From assembly GCA_009746045.1 (NCBI GenBank), contig RPFO01001937.1:1-43687 (forward strand): DNA of 43,687 nt. The letters are read 5' to 3'. Positions 10,405 to 20,940 of the stretch are shown here, piece after piece. Source of the DNA: Mesostigma viride. Lineage: Eukaryota; Streptophyta; Mesostigmatophyceae; Mesostigmatales; Mesostigmataceae. The position numbers and the translations under genes are program-made. Numbering within the stretch: position 1 is the stretch's first letter; each line of letters opens with the position of its first letter. Below the pieces are notes generated by a model, which did no database searches, was not told the origin of the DNA, and saw only the letters and a program-made list of their open reading frames with translations.

Positions 10405-10585
10405 TAATATGATGTCATTAATTAATTAATTAGTTATCAACATCACTCCGTTGGGAGTAAATGTAGCACATATCCCTGAGAAGGGGCATATGGCTTTTAA
10501 TACATTCTAGGCTACTTCATGCAAGGGTGGGAATGTAAGCTACCCCTGCTCTAGGTGCACCAGGGCACCTGCACCACCATGTCAT
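10405..10585 (-). mobile_element. 3' end fragment of the ORF1-only LINE-like family
   Basis: The segment matches the 3' end of unit B (7905-8075), including CTCCGTTGGGAGTA, GAGAAGGGGCATATGG and TGCTCTAGGTGCACCAGGGC. It ends in an ATTA repeat. It has no coding part and is therefore a 5'-truncated copy. Confidence 0.7.
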
Positions 10586-11124
10586 ATTACAACCAAAACT
10601 GGTCGTCATCATGCAAGCATCTGAAGCATGGTCGCAAAACTTCGTGTGCAAAATCTCATGTCATAAGGAGCCCAACATTATGACAATTGCCAGGCTTTGT
10701 AAAGATTTTTGATTTAACGATGACTACAGCACAAACAGTGAGCGAAACCCTGGTGCATGTGAATGCCTGAGTGGCGACTGTTCCTAACAGAATGCAAGAT
10801 GTAAGGTAGACATTGCGAGTATGCCACAAATGTGTGATGTGCAGTGCACATGCATGTGAGCTACCATGGTCCGGATTCTCCCGATTTCTGGCCTGCGCTG
10901 GTTGTCTCCTTGATGTATACCCCATGACACCATACTTCTAAACTACTTAAGAACCTTGGCACATTGCAAAATGGGAAAGAAAGCTGAACAATACATGCAA
11001 CATCACTCACTAACACAGCCATGTGATTGCTACCAACACGTACCATGTACGTCCTGTGTGAAATTATTGGCAACGACACGCCAAGCAAACGCCAAGGTAT
11101 AGTATAACTGCGACAGGCTGGCAC
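10586..11124. other. Spacer, no gene seen
   Basis: Short overlapping minus-strand frames (10656-11305) show no recognised motif. No repeat structure is obvious. Confidence 0.35.
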
Positions 11125-11985
11125 ATGTCACCTGGCATCCACGTATGCTCACCCCAAGGCATTGGCATATCCCCATGTCTATATCCGTTGCCCTTTGTGC
11201 GTACCGAGTCACCCATGCAGTCACCCACCCATGCATCCACCTGGCCCACCCACACAAGTACTCATACACTTGCGCACCTGAGTACCCAGCCACCCACTGG
11301 TCCACCCACCCGGTGACCCAGCCAGCCAGCCACGCACCTACTAAACCAACCTATCTAACCACTCGTGCACCCAGGCACCCGGCAGCCACATACCCACCCA
11401 CTGGGACATCCACCCACCCAGCTAGCCACATATGCAATCTACCCACCTAGGCAATAAGGAGGCATTCACCCATCCTTTTATCCAGGCACCCATTACTAAA
11501 ACCGCGCAGCCACCTAACCACCCAGCCAGCTGGCCCCATGTGTGCCCACCGGGCCGCCCACCCCTGACCCACCCACGCCCCTTCCCACTCGACCACTCTT
11601 TCCCCCCATACCCTTATACCCACCGACCTGCACCCACTCACCCTCACACATCCACATCCTCTCAGCCAGTCACCCACCCATCTCACCCCTAACATGCACA
11701 GCCCTCCACCCGCGATAGGTGAGTCGATCCCAACTACAAAACCACCCACCCACCCATATCCGTGCACCCACCCACCCATCTACCTTCCCCATCGCTCACC
11801 CCACCCACTTCTAATCACACCTCTACACATCCACCCGCCACAAACCAACGGTGCAAATCCTCCAGCCCATGAAACAGTTTCACTCAGGCATCCAACAATG
11901 CACCCACCTAGGAGTTCCCAAACCCCGCCGATCCCCCAGCCACCCGGCGATTCACTTATAAGCAACCACCCTTGCACCCATCCAC
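11125..11985. repeat. CCCA/CCAC-rich low-complexity tract
   Basis: About 860 bases are dominated by CACCCACC, CAGCCAGC and related words on the plus strand. The open Pro/Thr/His-rich frames on both strands are products of this composition. Confidence 0.8.
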
Positions 11986-12009
11986 CCACCATAACCACCC
12001 ACCCACCCA

Positions 12010-12201
12010 CCCTCCCTCCCTCCCCTCCCTCCCTCCCTCCCTCCCTCCCTCCCTCCCTCCCTCCCTCCCTCCCTCCCTCCCTCCCTCCCTCCCTCCCTCC
12101 CTCCCTCCCTCCCTCCCTCCCTCCCTCCCTCCCTCCCTCCCTCCCTCCCTCCCTCCCTCCCTCCCTCCCTCCCTCCCTCCCTCCCTCCCTCCCTCCCTCC
12201 C
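12010..12201. repeat. (CCCT)n microsatellite, about 190 bp
   Basis: Nearly pure CCCT repeats, the complement of the (GGGA)n tract at 7599-7895, continue the C-rich tract to the left. Confidence 0.95.
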
Positions 12202-13239
12202 GCCACCCCACCCACCCACCCTCTCCAACTGCATGTGGACTGCCTCTCACCAGCGACTCGGCCAGCCGTTTGAGTGTGTTTGGGACCATATGCTGATGCC
12301 CATGGATATTACGCGCGCCATCAACCAGGCAACACCAGTGACACTTGAGCTCCTTGTTATCCTTCTCATCGGATGTACTGACGACACCCTGCACAATTAC
12401 AGCTCACAAGGCAACTAACATGCTGGAGGAACGCATCCGCCGCAGTGGACGTCAGTAACGGATGTTGCAATGTTGCTGGAGGGAGGTCAATCGACCGCAC
12501 CCGTACATACAAGGGGCAATTATTGATGCGTCATACCCAAAACAGGAAGAAAATGTGGCACAACTAACCTTGCCATCAACATGGATGGACGGAGTTGGAG
12601 ACCAACTGCAGCGCGGCATTCGCAAGGGCACAGGCTGTGTTGTTCAGCAGGTCCACCGCTGGACTGCCCGATGCCGAGTCCAGGTTCTTCCTTACACAAA
12701 CTCTCCACAAGCGTGATTGTCGCGTCCTTGGCTGCCAACTGCGGAAAGGAGGCCAGTGCTCGCTTCAGCAGGAACTCGGCAATTGCAATCACGGTGGGCC
12801 CTGGCACGATTTGCAGGCCTACACATGCTTGCCCCGCATGTGCCTCCCCCACGTGTGCATCCACCGCAGTTGACGTGCTTGCTCGCAGCTCCCACTACCG
12901 CTGGCTTCGTTGCCATGTTCCTCCACCCGTTGCCTCTTGCATCTTAGCTGTTCCTCGCGCTTCTCCGCAGCCTCTCTTTCCCTCTCTTCCTCTCTCTTTT
13001 CTGCTGCCGTTCATGCCTTGCTCCAGATATAGATGTGGCTGCTTAGGCGTTCAAACTGCATCACAGAATTGGACGATATGCACGTCAAAGGAAAGCCAAC
13101 CAAGCAGCAACATTACCAAAAATGTAGCGGGAGGGTCAGTGCAGAGGCCAGCAACATAACTGCCTTAGTCTTGTACTCACTCTTCGTCAATTAACGCGTC
13201 TTCTACGTCTTCCACAGAGTGCATGCGTAGCTAGCCAGC
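12202..13239. other. Spacer with weak open frames, no recognised gene
   Basis: Both strands are open over about 12520-13159: minus 114 codons from 12864, plus 192 codons from 12581. The minus frame has a plausible hydrophobic helix pattern (GPTVIAIAEFLLKRALASF) but no family I can name. Given the surrounding CACTA context it could be a remnant of an internal gene. A C/T-rich stretch lies at 12955-13010. Confidence 0.25.
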
Positions 13240-13568
13240 TATGTCGCGGTTTACGATCCAGTTAACGATAACGGCTCCGTAACCACCCCAGTACCTAATA
13301 TTGGGGCAGCTATGGCGCCGTAACCACTACCTGACCCGTCCCGTATACCCCAACGTAACCTGAACCGAAGCCGTTCACCGACGCCCCCGTAAACATAACC
13401 GGCTCAGTTACTGGGCCGTACCGAATCTCGGGGCCAATATTCCGAATGGTACCGTAACCGGTCCGGTAACCCAAACCGCCAACGAATACGGACCCGTAAC
13501 CTGGCCCGTCGAAGTTACCGGGCAGGTTACGGGGGCGTCGAAGTTACCGGACAGGTTACGGGGGCTTC
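13240..13568. repeat. Right subterminal repeats, GTAACC type
   Basis: About 330 bases with repeated GTAACC, GTTACCGG and CCCGTAAC motifs mirror the left subterminal region. The last 70 bases hold two near-identical copies of a GAAGTTACCGGRCAGGTTAC block. Confidence 0.75.
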
Positions 13569-13584
13569 AAATTAACTCCTAGTG
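13569..13584 (-). repeat. Right terminal inverted repeat of the CACTA-like unit
   Basis: The reverse complement is CACTAGGAGTTAATTT, identical to 944-959. The bases outside (TAT) differ by one from the left flank (TAA). Confidence 0.85.
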
Positions 13585-13657
13585 TATTTTCTAATGAACC
13601 AAGCAATTCATTGCTCTCAGCACACAGTGTTCTCAAGCAATATACCACGTCGTTCAT
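13585..13657 (-). pseudogene. 5' part of the gene split by the CACTA-like unit
   Basis: On the minus strand an ATG at 13657 opens a frame reading MNDVVYCLRTLCAESNELL and a few more residues before the CACTA end at 13584. An in-frame TGA two codons upstream of this ATG supports it as the start. The frame phase matches the segment starting at 943 on the far side of the transposon, with or without removal of a 3-bp duplication. A gypsy remnant begins only about 20 bases upstream of the ATG, so any promoter has been displaced. Confidence 0.5.
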
Positions 13658-13675
13658 TTCTCATTTCCTAACTGG

Positions 13676-14029
13676 GACACCCAGTGTTCCGGTTTCTCCG
13701 GCCCGGCCTTCGGCAGCCGCCCCGACTCCTCCGGTCCTCGGGACCGACCCCGCAACGCGGGTGAGCGTGCGGCTCGCCTGCAGCACGCCAGACAGGTCCC
13801 GACGCAGTACCAGCAGCCGCGACCACCCGCGACCAGCTCTACCAAGGGTGTGTTGCGTGCGGTCAACGAGATGGAGGCGCGGCGACAGCCCTCCTCTTCC
13901 GGCCAAACGCAGGCAGTGGCTGGCTACGAGTATGACGACGAGGAGGGGGCTGACGAAGAGGAGGAGGGGGGGGAAGAGGGCGGGTGGTCGGGCGAGGCGG
14001 CCTCCCGTCCCACCGCTCCTCGGGAGTAG
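13676..14029 (+). pseudogene. C-terminal end of gag, truncated
   Basis: In the frame ending at the TAG at 14027-14029 the sequence encodes a Pro/Gln-rich stretch, a basic segment and a very acidic tail (GYEYDDEEGADEEEEGGEEG). It overlaps the start of the protease frame in a different phase, as gag and pol frames often do. No capsid signature or zinc knuckle is visible, because the 5' part is missing. The frame contains at least one upstream stop, so only about the last 90 codons are intact. Assignment to gag rests on position. Confidence 0.4.
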
Positions 14030-15981
14030 TAGCCCTGCCCATGGGCTTGGGTCCCGGGGTAGGGGATAGGATAGAAAAATCAGAGGGTAGCCCAGACGCG
14101 GAGTCAACTAGAGTAGAGGTAGACGTCAATAACGTGGCCGCAGACGCGTCCTCCCAACCGGCGGCGCGTGCATCTCAAGGAGATTCGCGGCATCTGTTTC
14201 TTTTCAGCGGAGGGTTATTGGTCCCTCCCACCGTCCTTGATCCGTATTTGAAGGAGAAAACGATCATGGACGTGAAGTTCCTGGTCGACACCGGCGCCTC
14301 CACGTCCTTCATCAACGAGGCCCTGGTGCGTCGGCTGGGCCTGGTACCCCGGCCTCACACCACGGCAGTCTATGTCACCTACTCAGACGGTCGGCGACAC
14401 CAATCGCCGGGCCTAGCAGACATCAAGGGTGTGCTGCAGGGCACGCCGGTGGACCTGGTGGCGACTATTGCGCCGCTGGGCGCTGCCGACATCATCATTG
14501 GAGTGGACTGGCTGGACAAGCAGGATGTGGACATCAGTGTGCGCCGGCGGGTAGTTTGGTTTCCGGATGGTTCATTCTGGTGCCCTGACAGCGAGTATAG
14601 GGCACAGGCCGCGGAGGTCCATAACATTACACACGAGCGCTCGGCGGACGGGCCTCGACCAGCGTCCCAGATCCTGATGAGTAGCAAGACGCTGGCGCGC
14701 CAGCTTCGGAAGGGCAAGGAGTACGCGATGTATCGCATAGACCTGGATAGCACTCAGGCTCTGCTTAACGAGATTGGTGCCGGATTCACACCGGATGAGC
14801 TGGCGCGGTTCAATGCCGTCCTGGAGAAGCGCACTACCCTTTTTGCGGATCGCACCCCCCAGTTCCCTCCCAATCGATCGGTGTTGCACCGTGTCCAGCT
14901 CCAGGAGGGTTCCGGTCCTACCGTGTCTCCCATGTACCGCATGGGCCCAGTCGAGCTGGTGGAGCTCAAGAAGATCCTCATTTCACTGCTCGACGCTGGG
15001 CTCATTGAACCCAGCAACAGCCCCTTCTCAGCGGGCGTGCTGCTCGTTCCCAAGCCAGGAGGCAAGTGGCGTCTGGTGACGGATTACCGGAAGCTGAACG
15101 CCATCACCGTCAAGTCCCGGTATCCTCTACCGCGGATCGACGACATCTTCAACCGTGTCCAGGGGGCCACGTGTTTCACCGTCATCGACTGTGCGGACGG
15201 GTTTTGGCAGCTGCGCATCGCGCCAGAAGACTGCCACAAGACCGCGTTCGCTACGCCCTTCGGTCACTATCAGTTTCGGGTGGCGGCAATGGGGCTGTGC
15301 AATTCGCCGGCGTCCTTCCAGATGCTGATGAATGATATCCTCCGTCCGGTGATGGGCACAGCCCACTTGCCGCAGGTCTCCCAGGACCTGGCGGACCCGC
15401 AGAAGGGGGCGCGCCCGCCCTGGACCTACAAGCGCACGTGCGCGCTGGCGTATCTGGACGACATCCTGGTGTACTCCAAGACGTTCGAGGAGCACCTAGA
15501 GGATGTGGACGCCGTGCTGCAGATCATGGAGGATGAGCACCTTTCGGCGCGGAAAGCCAAGGTGCGCGCCGGCCGCTGCGTGCCGTTTCTGGGCCATACC
15601 TTGTCCGCAGACGGCATCGCGACCGACCCGGAGAAGATCGAGTCCGTCCAGCAATGGCCTGTCCCTACGGACGTGAAGGGGGTGCGCAGCTTCCTGGGAT
15701 TGGCATCTTACTACCGACGGTTCATCCCGCGGTTTGCCACCATCGCCGCCCCGATCAACGCTCTTCTCAAGAAGGGTACCCCGTTCCTCTGGGCTGAGCA
15801 GTGCCAACAGGCTTTTGAGGCGCTTAAGCGCCACCTCACCACAGCACCAGTCCTTATCCTGCCGGACCCGGCCCTTCCTTTCGTCGTGGCTACGGACGCC
15901 AGCAAGGTGGCCATCGGGGGTGTCCTCTGCAGGACCAAGGCAAGGGTCTTCAGCCCATCGAGTATATCTCACGCACAATGA
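13984..15981 (+). pseudogene. Ty3/gypsy pol, part 1: aspartic protease, RT and start of RNase H
   Basis: Of the 665 codons, the protease begins near 14260 with FLVDTGASTSF (catalytic DTG/A) and continues through ADIIIGVDWLDKQDVDI. RT covers about 14890-15700: LLVPKPGGKWRLVTDYRKLN, TVIDCADGFWQLRI (motif A), FRVAAMGLCNSPASFQ (motif B) and CALAYLDDILVYSK (motif C, YLDD). An insertion of about 25 residues sits between motifs B and C. The RNase H start (PFVVATDASKVAIGGVL) is present before a frameshift near 15930-15945. The next segment continues in another frame. Enzyme roles: polyprotein cleavage and reverse transcription of element RNA. Confidence 0.9.
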
Positions 15982-16853
15982 TTCCGGCGGAGCGGAATTA
16001 CCCAGTGCATCAGCAGGAGCTTCTGGCAGTAGTCTACAGCTGCCACACGTGGCGTCACCATCTTCTGGGGGCCCAGTTTTCGGTGGCCATTAGTGAGCAG
16101 GGGGATCTCGACCCCCACCGCCTGGTGATCCACACCGACCACCGGCCGCTCACCCACCTCCTGGTGCAGCCCAACCTGACGCCCCGCCAAGCGCGGTGGA
16201 TGGAGTACTTGTCACAGTTTGCGCCATTCAAGATCCAATACGTCAAGGGCGCGGACAACGTGGTGCCAGACGCCCTTTCGCGACGGGCGGACTATTGGTT
16301 CTACGAGGACATGGATGTGCTTCATACCACTTGCGTACCAGTGGCCGCCCCGGGGACCGCCTACGGCGCGGAGCCACGGTCTCCCCGGGCCCGCCACCTG
16401 TTTCATCTGGGACACACCACCAGCGATGACTTGTCACCTCTCTTGGAGGAGACGAGTGCCCACGAGGACGTGGACGCCCCCGGGGAGGGGGAGGGATCGC
16501 ATATGCGCATGCCCCTTAGCCATGTGGTGCCGCCCCAGGGAATTTTTCAGCTTCAGCCGATCGGCCCGCCCACAGTCTTCTCCGAATTCGTCAACCAGGC
16601 GAGTGCGGAGACAGACCCGGCCGCGGACGCGTTCACAGTCACGTCGGACCTGGAGACGATGATCAGTCGTTTCACGGTCACGGAGGAAGCGGCGCTTGAA
16701 GCCATCCGGGCGCATCCCCAGCAGATGGGTGCCTACCCTTGCAAGTTCCAGGATGGACGCCTGTTCGTGAGTATCCAGCCGGAGGAATGGCGGCTGTATG
16801 TCCCGGAGCTTTGTAGGCCGCCTTGCTTCACGAGCTCCACGATTCGCTTCTAG
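15978..16853 (+). pseudogene. Ty3/gypsy pol, part 2: rest of RNase H and linker to integrase
   Basis: The frame resumes inside RNase H with MIPAERNYPVHQQELLAVVY and VIHTDHRPLTHLL, conserved blocks of the gypsy RNase H, followed by the connection ending PDALSRRADYW. About 180 residues of acidic, Pro-rich linker follow, longer than in typical Ty3 elements. The frame ends at 16853 just before the integrase zinc finger, where another frameshift occurs. Confidence 0.85.
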
Positions 16854-17523
16854 GCGGACATCAAGGAAGCCACCGTCTTTATCCTCGGGCCCGCAAACAT
16901 TTCTACTGGCCAGGGATGAAGGAGTATATTGAGACATATGTGCGCCAGTGCCCCTCGTGCCAGATCATGAAGTCCAGGAACACGGGCTCGCAAGCCGTCC
17001 CCAAGACGTTACCTGATCCGATGGGTCCTTGGGATTCTATCATGATGGACTTCATCGGCCCGTTCAAGAAGGCGAAGAGCGGCAACAGCATGGTCCTGGT
17101 GTTCGTGGACCGCCTGACGCGCATGTGTCACTTGGCCCCGTGTCCGGCCGACCTCACTGCGGAGGAGTGCGCCAAGATATACCTGACGCACGTGTTCCGG
17201 TTCCACGGGCTCAGCCGACAGTTCATCTCCGACCGCGACAAGCTCTTCACGGCCAAATTCTGGCAGGAGTTTTCGAACGGCTGGGCACCAAGGTGTCGCT
17301 GGGCACGGCCTACCACAGTTCGTCGTCACATCTGGTGGAGCGGTTGAACCGCACAGTGCAGGAGACCATGCGACACTACACCGACGCGGTGGGCAGCAAT
17401 TGGGAGGAACTTCTGGGCTTGGTGGAGTTCTCCCTGAACAATGCCCCCAGGCCGCCCACGGATTTACCCCCTTTTTCCTCAACTCTGGCAGGCACCCTCT
17501 CACGCCTCCCGACCTGCTTATGA
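16823..17523 (+). pseudogene. Ty3/gypsy integrase: zinc finger and DDE core, frameshifted
   Basis: The HHCC zinc finger reads LLGGHQGSHRLY, then HFYWPGM and CPSCQIMK. The catalytic core begins WDSIMMDFIGPF (first Asp) and includes VDRLTRMCHL, FHGLSRQFISDRDKLF (second Asp) and, after a frameshift near 17270, GTAYHSSSSHLVERLNRTVQ with the catalytic Glu. The frameshift lies at a TTTT run. A second one near 17475 falls in a CCCCCTTTTT tract. The enzyme would insert element cDNA into chromatin. Confidence 0.9.
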
Positions 17524-17577
17524 GCCCCGGACGGGGAGGATCAGGTCAAGCTGGACACACGCCAGGGGGTTGATCGC

Positions 17578-18159
17578 TTGCTGCAGCGGATGCACCAGGC
17601 TCATAACAGTGCAGTCCAGGGCTACCGCGCCGCGACCGAGCGGTATCTGGAGAGGACAGCCGGCAAGCGGGATAACCGGGCGCCGTCCATTGAGGTGGGC
17701 GATTGGGTCCTGGTGGAGGGCCCACAGATCGGACGATTCTCACACAAGGTGGAGAAGGAGCTGAAGACTAAGCTTCGTCCCATGTTCCTGGGCCCCTACA
17801 AGGTTCTCACCAAGTTTGACGACGTCATGTTCCAGGTGGACGTCCCGGTGTCATGGAACCTCACGTCCAACCGTTTCCATCGTGACCAGCTCAAGTTGTA
17901 CCACCAGAACACCATTCAGGGTAGGGTCAATCCCCCGGCCCCGTTGGAGTTCAATCCGGACACAGGGGAACAGGAGGATGAGGTGGCTGCGATCGTGGGA
18001 CACCGAGATGTCAAACGAGGTCGGGGGACCCAGCGACAGTACCGTGTGCGATGGCGATTCGCGCAGCATGAGTCGGAGGACTCCTGGCGCACCCCTACTG
18101 AGTTAGCGGGTTGCGCCCGCTTATTGGAAGCATACAAGAAGACACACCAATTGCATTAA
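17578..18159 (+). pseudogene. Integrase C-terminal region with chromodomain
   Basis: The 193 codons begin with the GPY/F-type region (IEVGDWVLVEGP, LRPMFLGPYKVLTKFD, SNRFHRDQLKLYHQN). After a Pro/acidic linker they end in a chromodomain-like block: EVAAIVGHRDVKRG, RQYRVRWRF, EDSWRTPTELAGCARLLEAY. In chromoviruses this domain directs integration to marked chromatin. Aromatic cage residues are only partly recognisable (Tyr, Trp, Trp). The frame ends at a TAA at 18157-18159. Confidence 0.8.
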
Positions 18160-18240
18160 TAGGCGGTATAACGGTGTACGGTGTAGGGTGAGAGTGAGGT
18201 GTGAGCCGGGTACTAGGTACACGCCGACTAACGCCTTGGC

Positions 18241-19100
18241 TTGTGGTGTGTGGGCCGTGCAGGGGGACGCCGCGGAGGCGCTTCCCAGGGCCAGACTTCC
18301 GCCAGCGCCGCGGAGGCCGTAGAGGCAGGGATCCGGGTAGTAGACGGGGAGTCGAGTGAGGAAGATCTGGTGGATATGGACACGACAGATTACCCGGAGG
18401 CCCCTCTACCAGAACAGGTTGACAGGATGCAGACAGCTCGCGGAGAGCCTGCAGTCCGAAGGGGTGCTTCAAGGGCCGGGGGCTCGGGGGTGGTGGCCGG
18501 CACGAGACGTCGTCCAGACCCGGAGCCCGGACGCGCGCACGAGCAGCTAGTGAAGGAGCTGAATGAGGAGACATTTAACCCCCGAGTGTTCGTGCGCGAC
18601 TATGGTCGGGAGGGTGACTTGGTGGAGCGGCGTCGTCGGCGCCGTAACCAGATGCCGTCAGATCTCCGCGCTGATTCCATTCTGGCGCATGTCGGCCCCG
18701 CTAAGCTGGAGGATTTTCGATGGTTCGTGCGAGAAATGTGGGGTTCAAGATCGAGACCCGCACGCCGAGCGCGACGGCGTGGTGGTCGGTATCGACTGGG
18801 AAACCCATGAGCGGGAGTGCCTGTGTCATGCGTGCGTGAACACGCTGGATGCAGGTCTGGTATTTCCACGGCTGTTGCTCCTCCTGATTCCACCCGAGGT
18901 GCGGAAGCATCTGGAGAACTACTTTCCTCGATACCTCCCGTTGGAAGGGGCGTTGCGGGGCGAGAAGTGTATGCGCGCGGGTCAGTACTCGTTACGGCAG
19001 GCCCTGGATCGCATCGTGGCGATGGACGACGAGGACCAGGATGATGGGAGCGAGGGTGACGACTCCGATTCTGATGACTACCCTCCCCGTCCTCTTCCTC
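18241..19100 (+). pseudogene. Extra ORF downstream of pol, part 1: basic/acidic region and Cys-box
   Basis: In one frame 18241-18700 encodes an acidic Glu/Asp-rich part and then a basic stretch (ERRRRRRNQMP). After a frameshift near 18700-18720 the frame 18563-19492 contains CEKCGV, about 25 residues, then CLCHAC, a CxxC...CxxC arrangement suggestive of zinc binding. It continues with ETHEREC, RKHLENYFPRYLPLEG and an Asp/Glu/Ser-rich segment near 19030. I do not recognise the family. It lies in sense between pol and the 3' LTR, where envelope or accessory ORFs sit in some gypsy elements, but no signal peptide or membrane segment is visible. Confidence 0.45.
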
Positions 19101-19613
19101 GTCCCCTCAAGGGATCCACCTTCTGGGGGCTCCTTGGAGGGCGGCGCAGGACATCGTCCTGTGACGCGTTTCGAGGCGCCACCGCCGGCGATGGGCTGGG
19201 GGCGCCCCTCTGGGCGAGGGTCTCGCCCGCGGTCCACGGGTTGGGGCGGAGGCAGCCAACCAGACTCTCGGCGTGCTCCAGACCGGCCTGCACGTCGGCG
19301 CTCGCCCTCACCGTCATCGCGCTCGCGTTCCCGTTCGGACTCGGGAACGGAGGTACGCCCTGCTCGCCGAGCGTCACCACCACCTCGTCGCCCGGCGGAT
19401 CGGCACTGGGAGCGCACGTGGGGGTCGGCGGTGGAATTGGAGCGAGAGTCTCGGCGACCGCGGTCGGATACGACGGGAGCTGCTCCGGCTAGGACAGAAC
19501 AGCCGGCCGGGGGCGAGCCCCCGGTTGTGGCCCCCTTGGTCCTCCGACGGATGCGGGCCAAGAGGAGCCTACCTTCCTTGTCTCCTTGGAACCACCGGAG
19601 CCTACCTTCCTAG
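19041..19613 (+). pseudogene. Extra ORF downstream of pol, part 2: Arg/Ser-rich region
   Basis: The 190-codon frame is rich in Arg, Ser and Pro, with a run RRRSPSPSSRSRSRSDSG that resembles SR-type RNA-binding or splicing-factor tails. Composition continues in a neighbouring frame to about 19800. It may be the middle of the same broken protein as 18241-19100. Low complexity limits any family assignment. Confidence 0.35.
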
Positions 19614-19811
19614 TCTCCCTGGAACCACGTCCCCGGCCTGCACCAGCCGGCTCATCAATGCCACGTCCTGCGGAGGGACACATCCGGCCCACTTCGTCGG
19701 GTCGACCCTCGCACCCTTCCGCGGAGGAACCGTGCCTACACACCATGGCAGAGACGCGACCTCGGGCCGCGAGGGCCCAGCGGAACGGACATTCTGGTAC
19801 CAGCGGAGCCC

Positions 19812-20848
19812 GTGATGCGCTTGGAAGCGCTCGTAGCTGCGGTACAATCAGGACAGGACCTGATACAGCGCCTGATGGTCCAGCACGGTCGTCAAGGCGA
19901 TCATTCTGCGCCACCTCAGTGGGCTATGATGCGGCTTCCAGAGCTCCTGGGTCATCTCACGAGGAGTGGTCATTGGGGACTTCATACGGCCGGTACCGGG
20001 CAGAGTGGTGACATGGTGGGCCAGGACCGCGCACGGAGAAGCTTTGTGTGACATTCGAGGGACCTCCGGCTTTTCAGGTTCCCCCGGGTACGCACCTACC
20101 TGCTCCTCTGGTGTTTCGCGCGGGTCCTTGGTTCGCTGTGGATCGCGGGGCTTACTGGGAACAGGTAGAGATCACCTTTCTGCCCCAGGTTCCCCTGCCC
20201 CTGCCGCAACCCGACGACCCTCGTTTCCCCGCTGCGGTGGGGCATACTGTGCGGTTCGGGTCCGAAGACTGGTGGGATTGGCGCTATCAGGTCGATGGGG
20301 TGGCACGTGGTGACGCCTCCCAAGGTGGCTCCAGCGGAGGGGAGTGCCTTTCTTAATCTGGTGGCGCCCGATATTGTAGGGGCCCGGACGGTGTCGATCA
20401 ACGATGATCACGTGCGTATGGAGGTTTTCCTGATGGGGGTGCACTTTGTTCGCGAGCACCGTTGGGGGTGGTGGATCGGTCGGCGCTGACACTCCTATTC
20501 ACCCATCCCCAGTACCTCGCTGGGTTCCTGTCTCTGTGGCCCAGAGGGTCGTGGGTGGAGCTGTCCCGGCTGGGTCGGCAGAAGGTGTCCCCCTACCAAG
20601 TGGCTTTTGAGATTGACCTGTGTTCGCACCCTGGGGTGATGACTTCACAGATGACCCACGCGGGGCGTAGGGCCTCACTGAAGTCCTGTCGCAGCGACGT
20701 GCCACTAGCGGCGGACGCTAGAGTGGTTAGAATAGTTTTCGTGACGGATAGCGGATTGATCCAGTCACCATCAGAGTCTTACTACTACGTCAGAGTTGGT
20801 CCTGTGTATCAACTTCTAGAGGAACTGGCATTACTAACCTGCGGGTGA
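19812..20848 (+). pseudogene. Extra ORF downstream of pol, part 3: C-terminal region
   Basis: Three overlapping frames (19812-20051, 20048-20356, 20462-20848) carry ordered-looking protein. They include LEALVAAVQSGQDLIQRLM (helix), FEGPPAFQVPPGTHLPAPL, SEDWWDWRYQVDG and RGSWVELSRLGRQKVSPYQV, ending near 20846. The many aromatic residues and balanced composition suggest a folded domain. No known family was recognised. The PPT and LTR follow within 100 bases, so it belongs to the element. Confidence 0.35.
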
Positions 20849-20928
20849 ACCGAGGTTGGGACATAGTACTCTTATAGTAGCGTTGTTTTTCCAATCTAAC
20901 TTGTACGGTAGGGACTACCGACCCCCAT

Positions 20929-20940
20929 GGGGGGGAGGAG
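20929..20940 (+). promoter_or_regulatory. Polypurine tract of the first gypsy element
   Basis: GGGGGGGAGGAG directly precedes the LTR start TGTTACG. The same purine block precedes the LTR at 36591. It would prime plus-strand DNA synthesis. Confidence 0.8.

Larger units (their letters stand above)
944..13584. mobile_element. CACTA-like DNA transposon, about 12.6 kb, no transposase seen
   Basis: The unit is bounded by perfect 16-bp inverted repeats reading CACTAGGAGTTAATTT. It is flanked by TAA on the left and TAT on the right, a possible 3-bp target duplication with one mismatch. Both ends have subterminal regions dense in GTTACC/GGTAAC motifs in direct and inverted orientation. CACTA start, short TIR, 2-3 bp duplication and subterminal repeats are the known hallmarks of CACTA (EnSpm/CMC) elements. 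No reading frame resembles a CACTA transposase. The interior consists of satellites and retroelement remnants, so this is probably a non-autonomous copy enlarged by later insertions. The insertion interrupts the gene at 147-943/13585-13657. Confidence 0.7.

Noticed and set aside
11694-12394. Long Pro/Leu/Ser frame on plus and Gly/Arg/Glu frame on minus
   Set aside because: Both arise from the (CCCT)n tract and the CCAC-rich stretch.
18241-20848. Envelope gene of an errantivirus-like element
   Set aside because: Position fits, but no signal peptide, membrane segment or cleavage motif is visible; composition is nuclear-protein-like.
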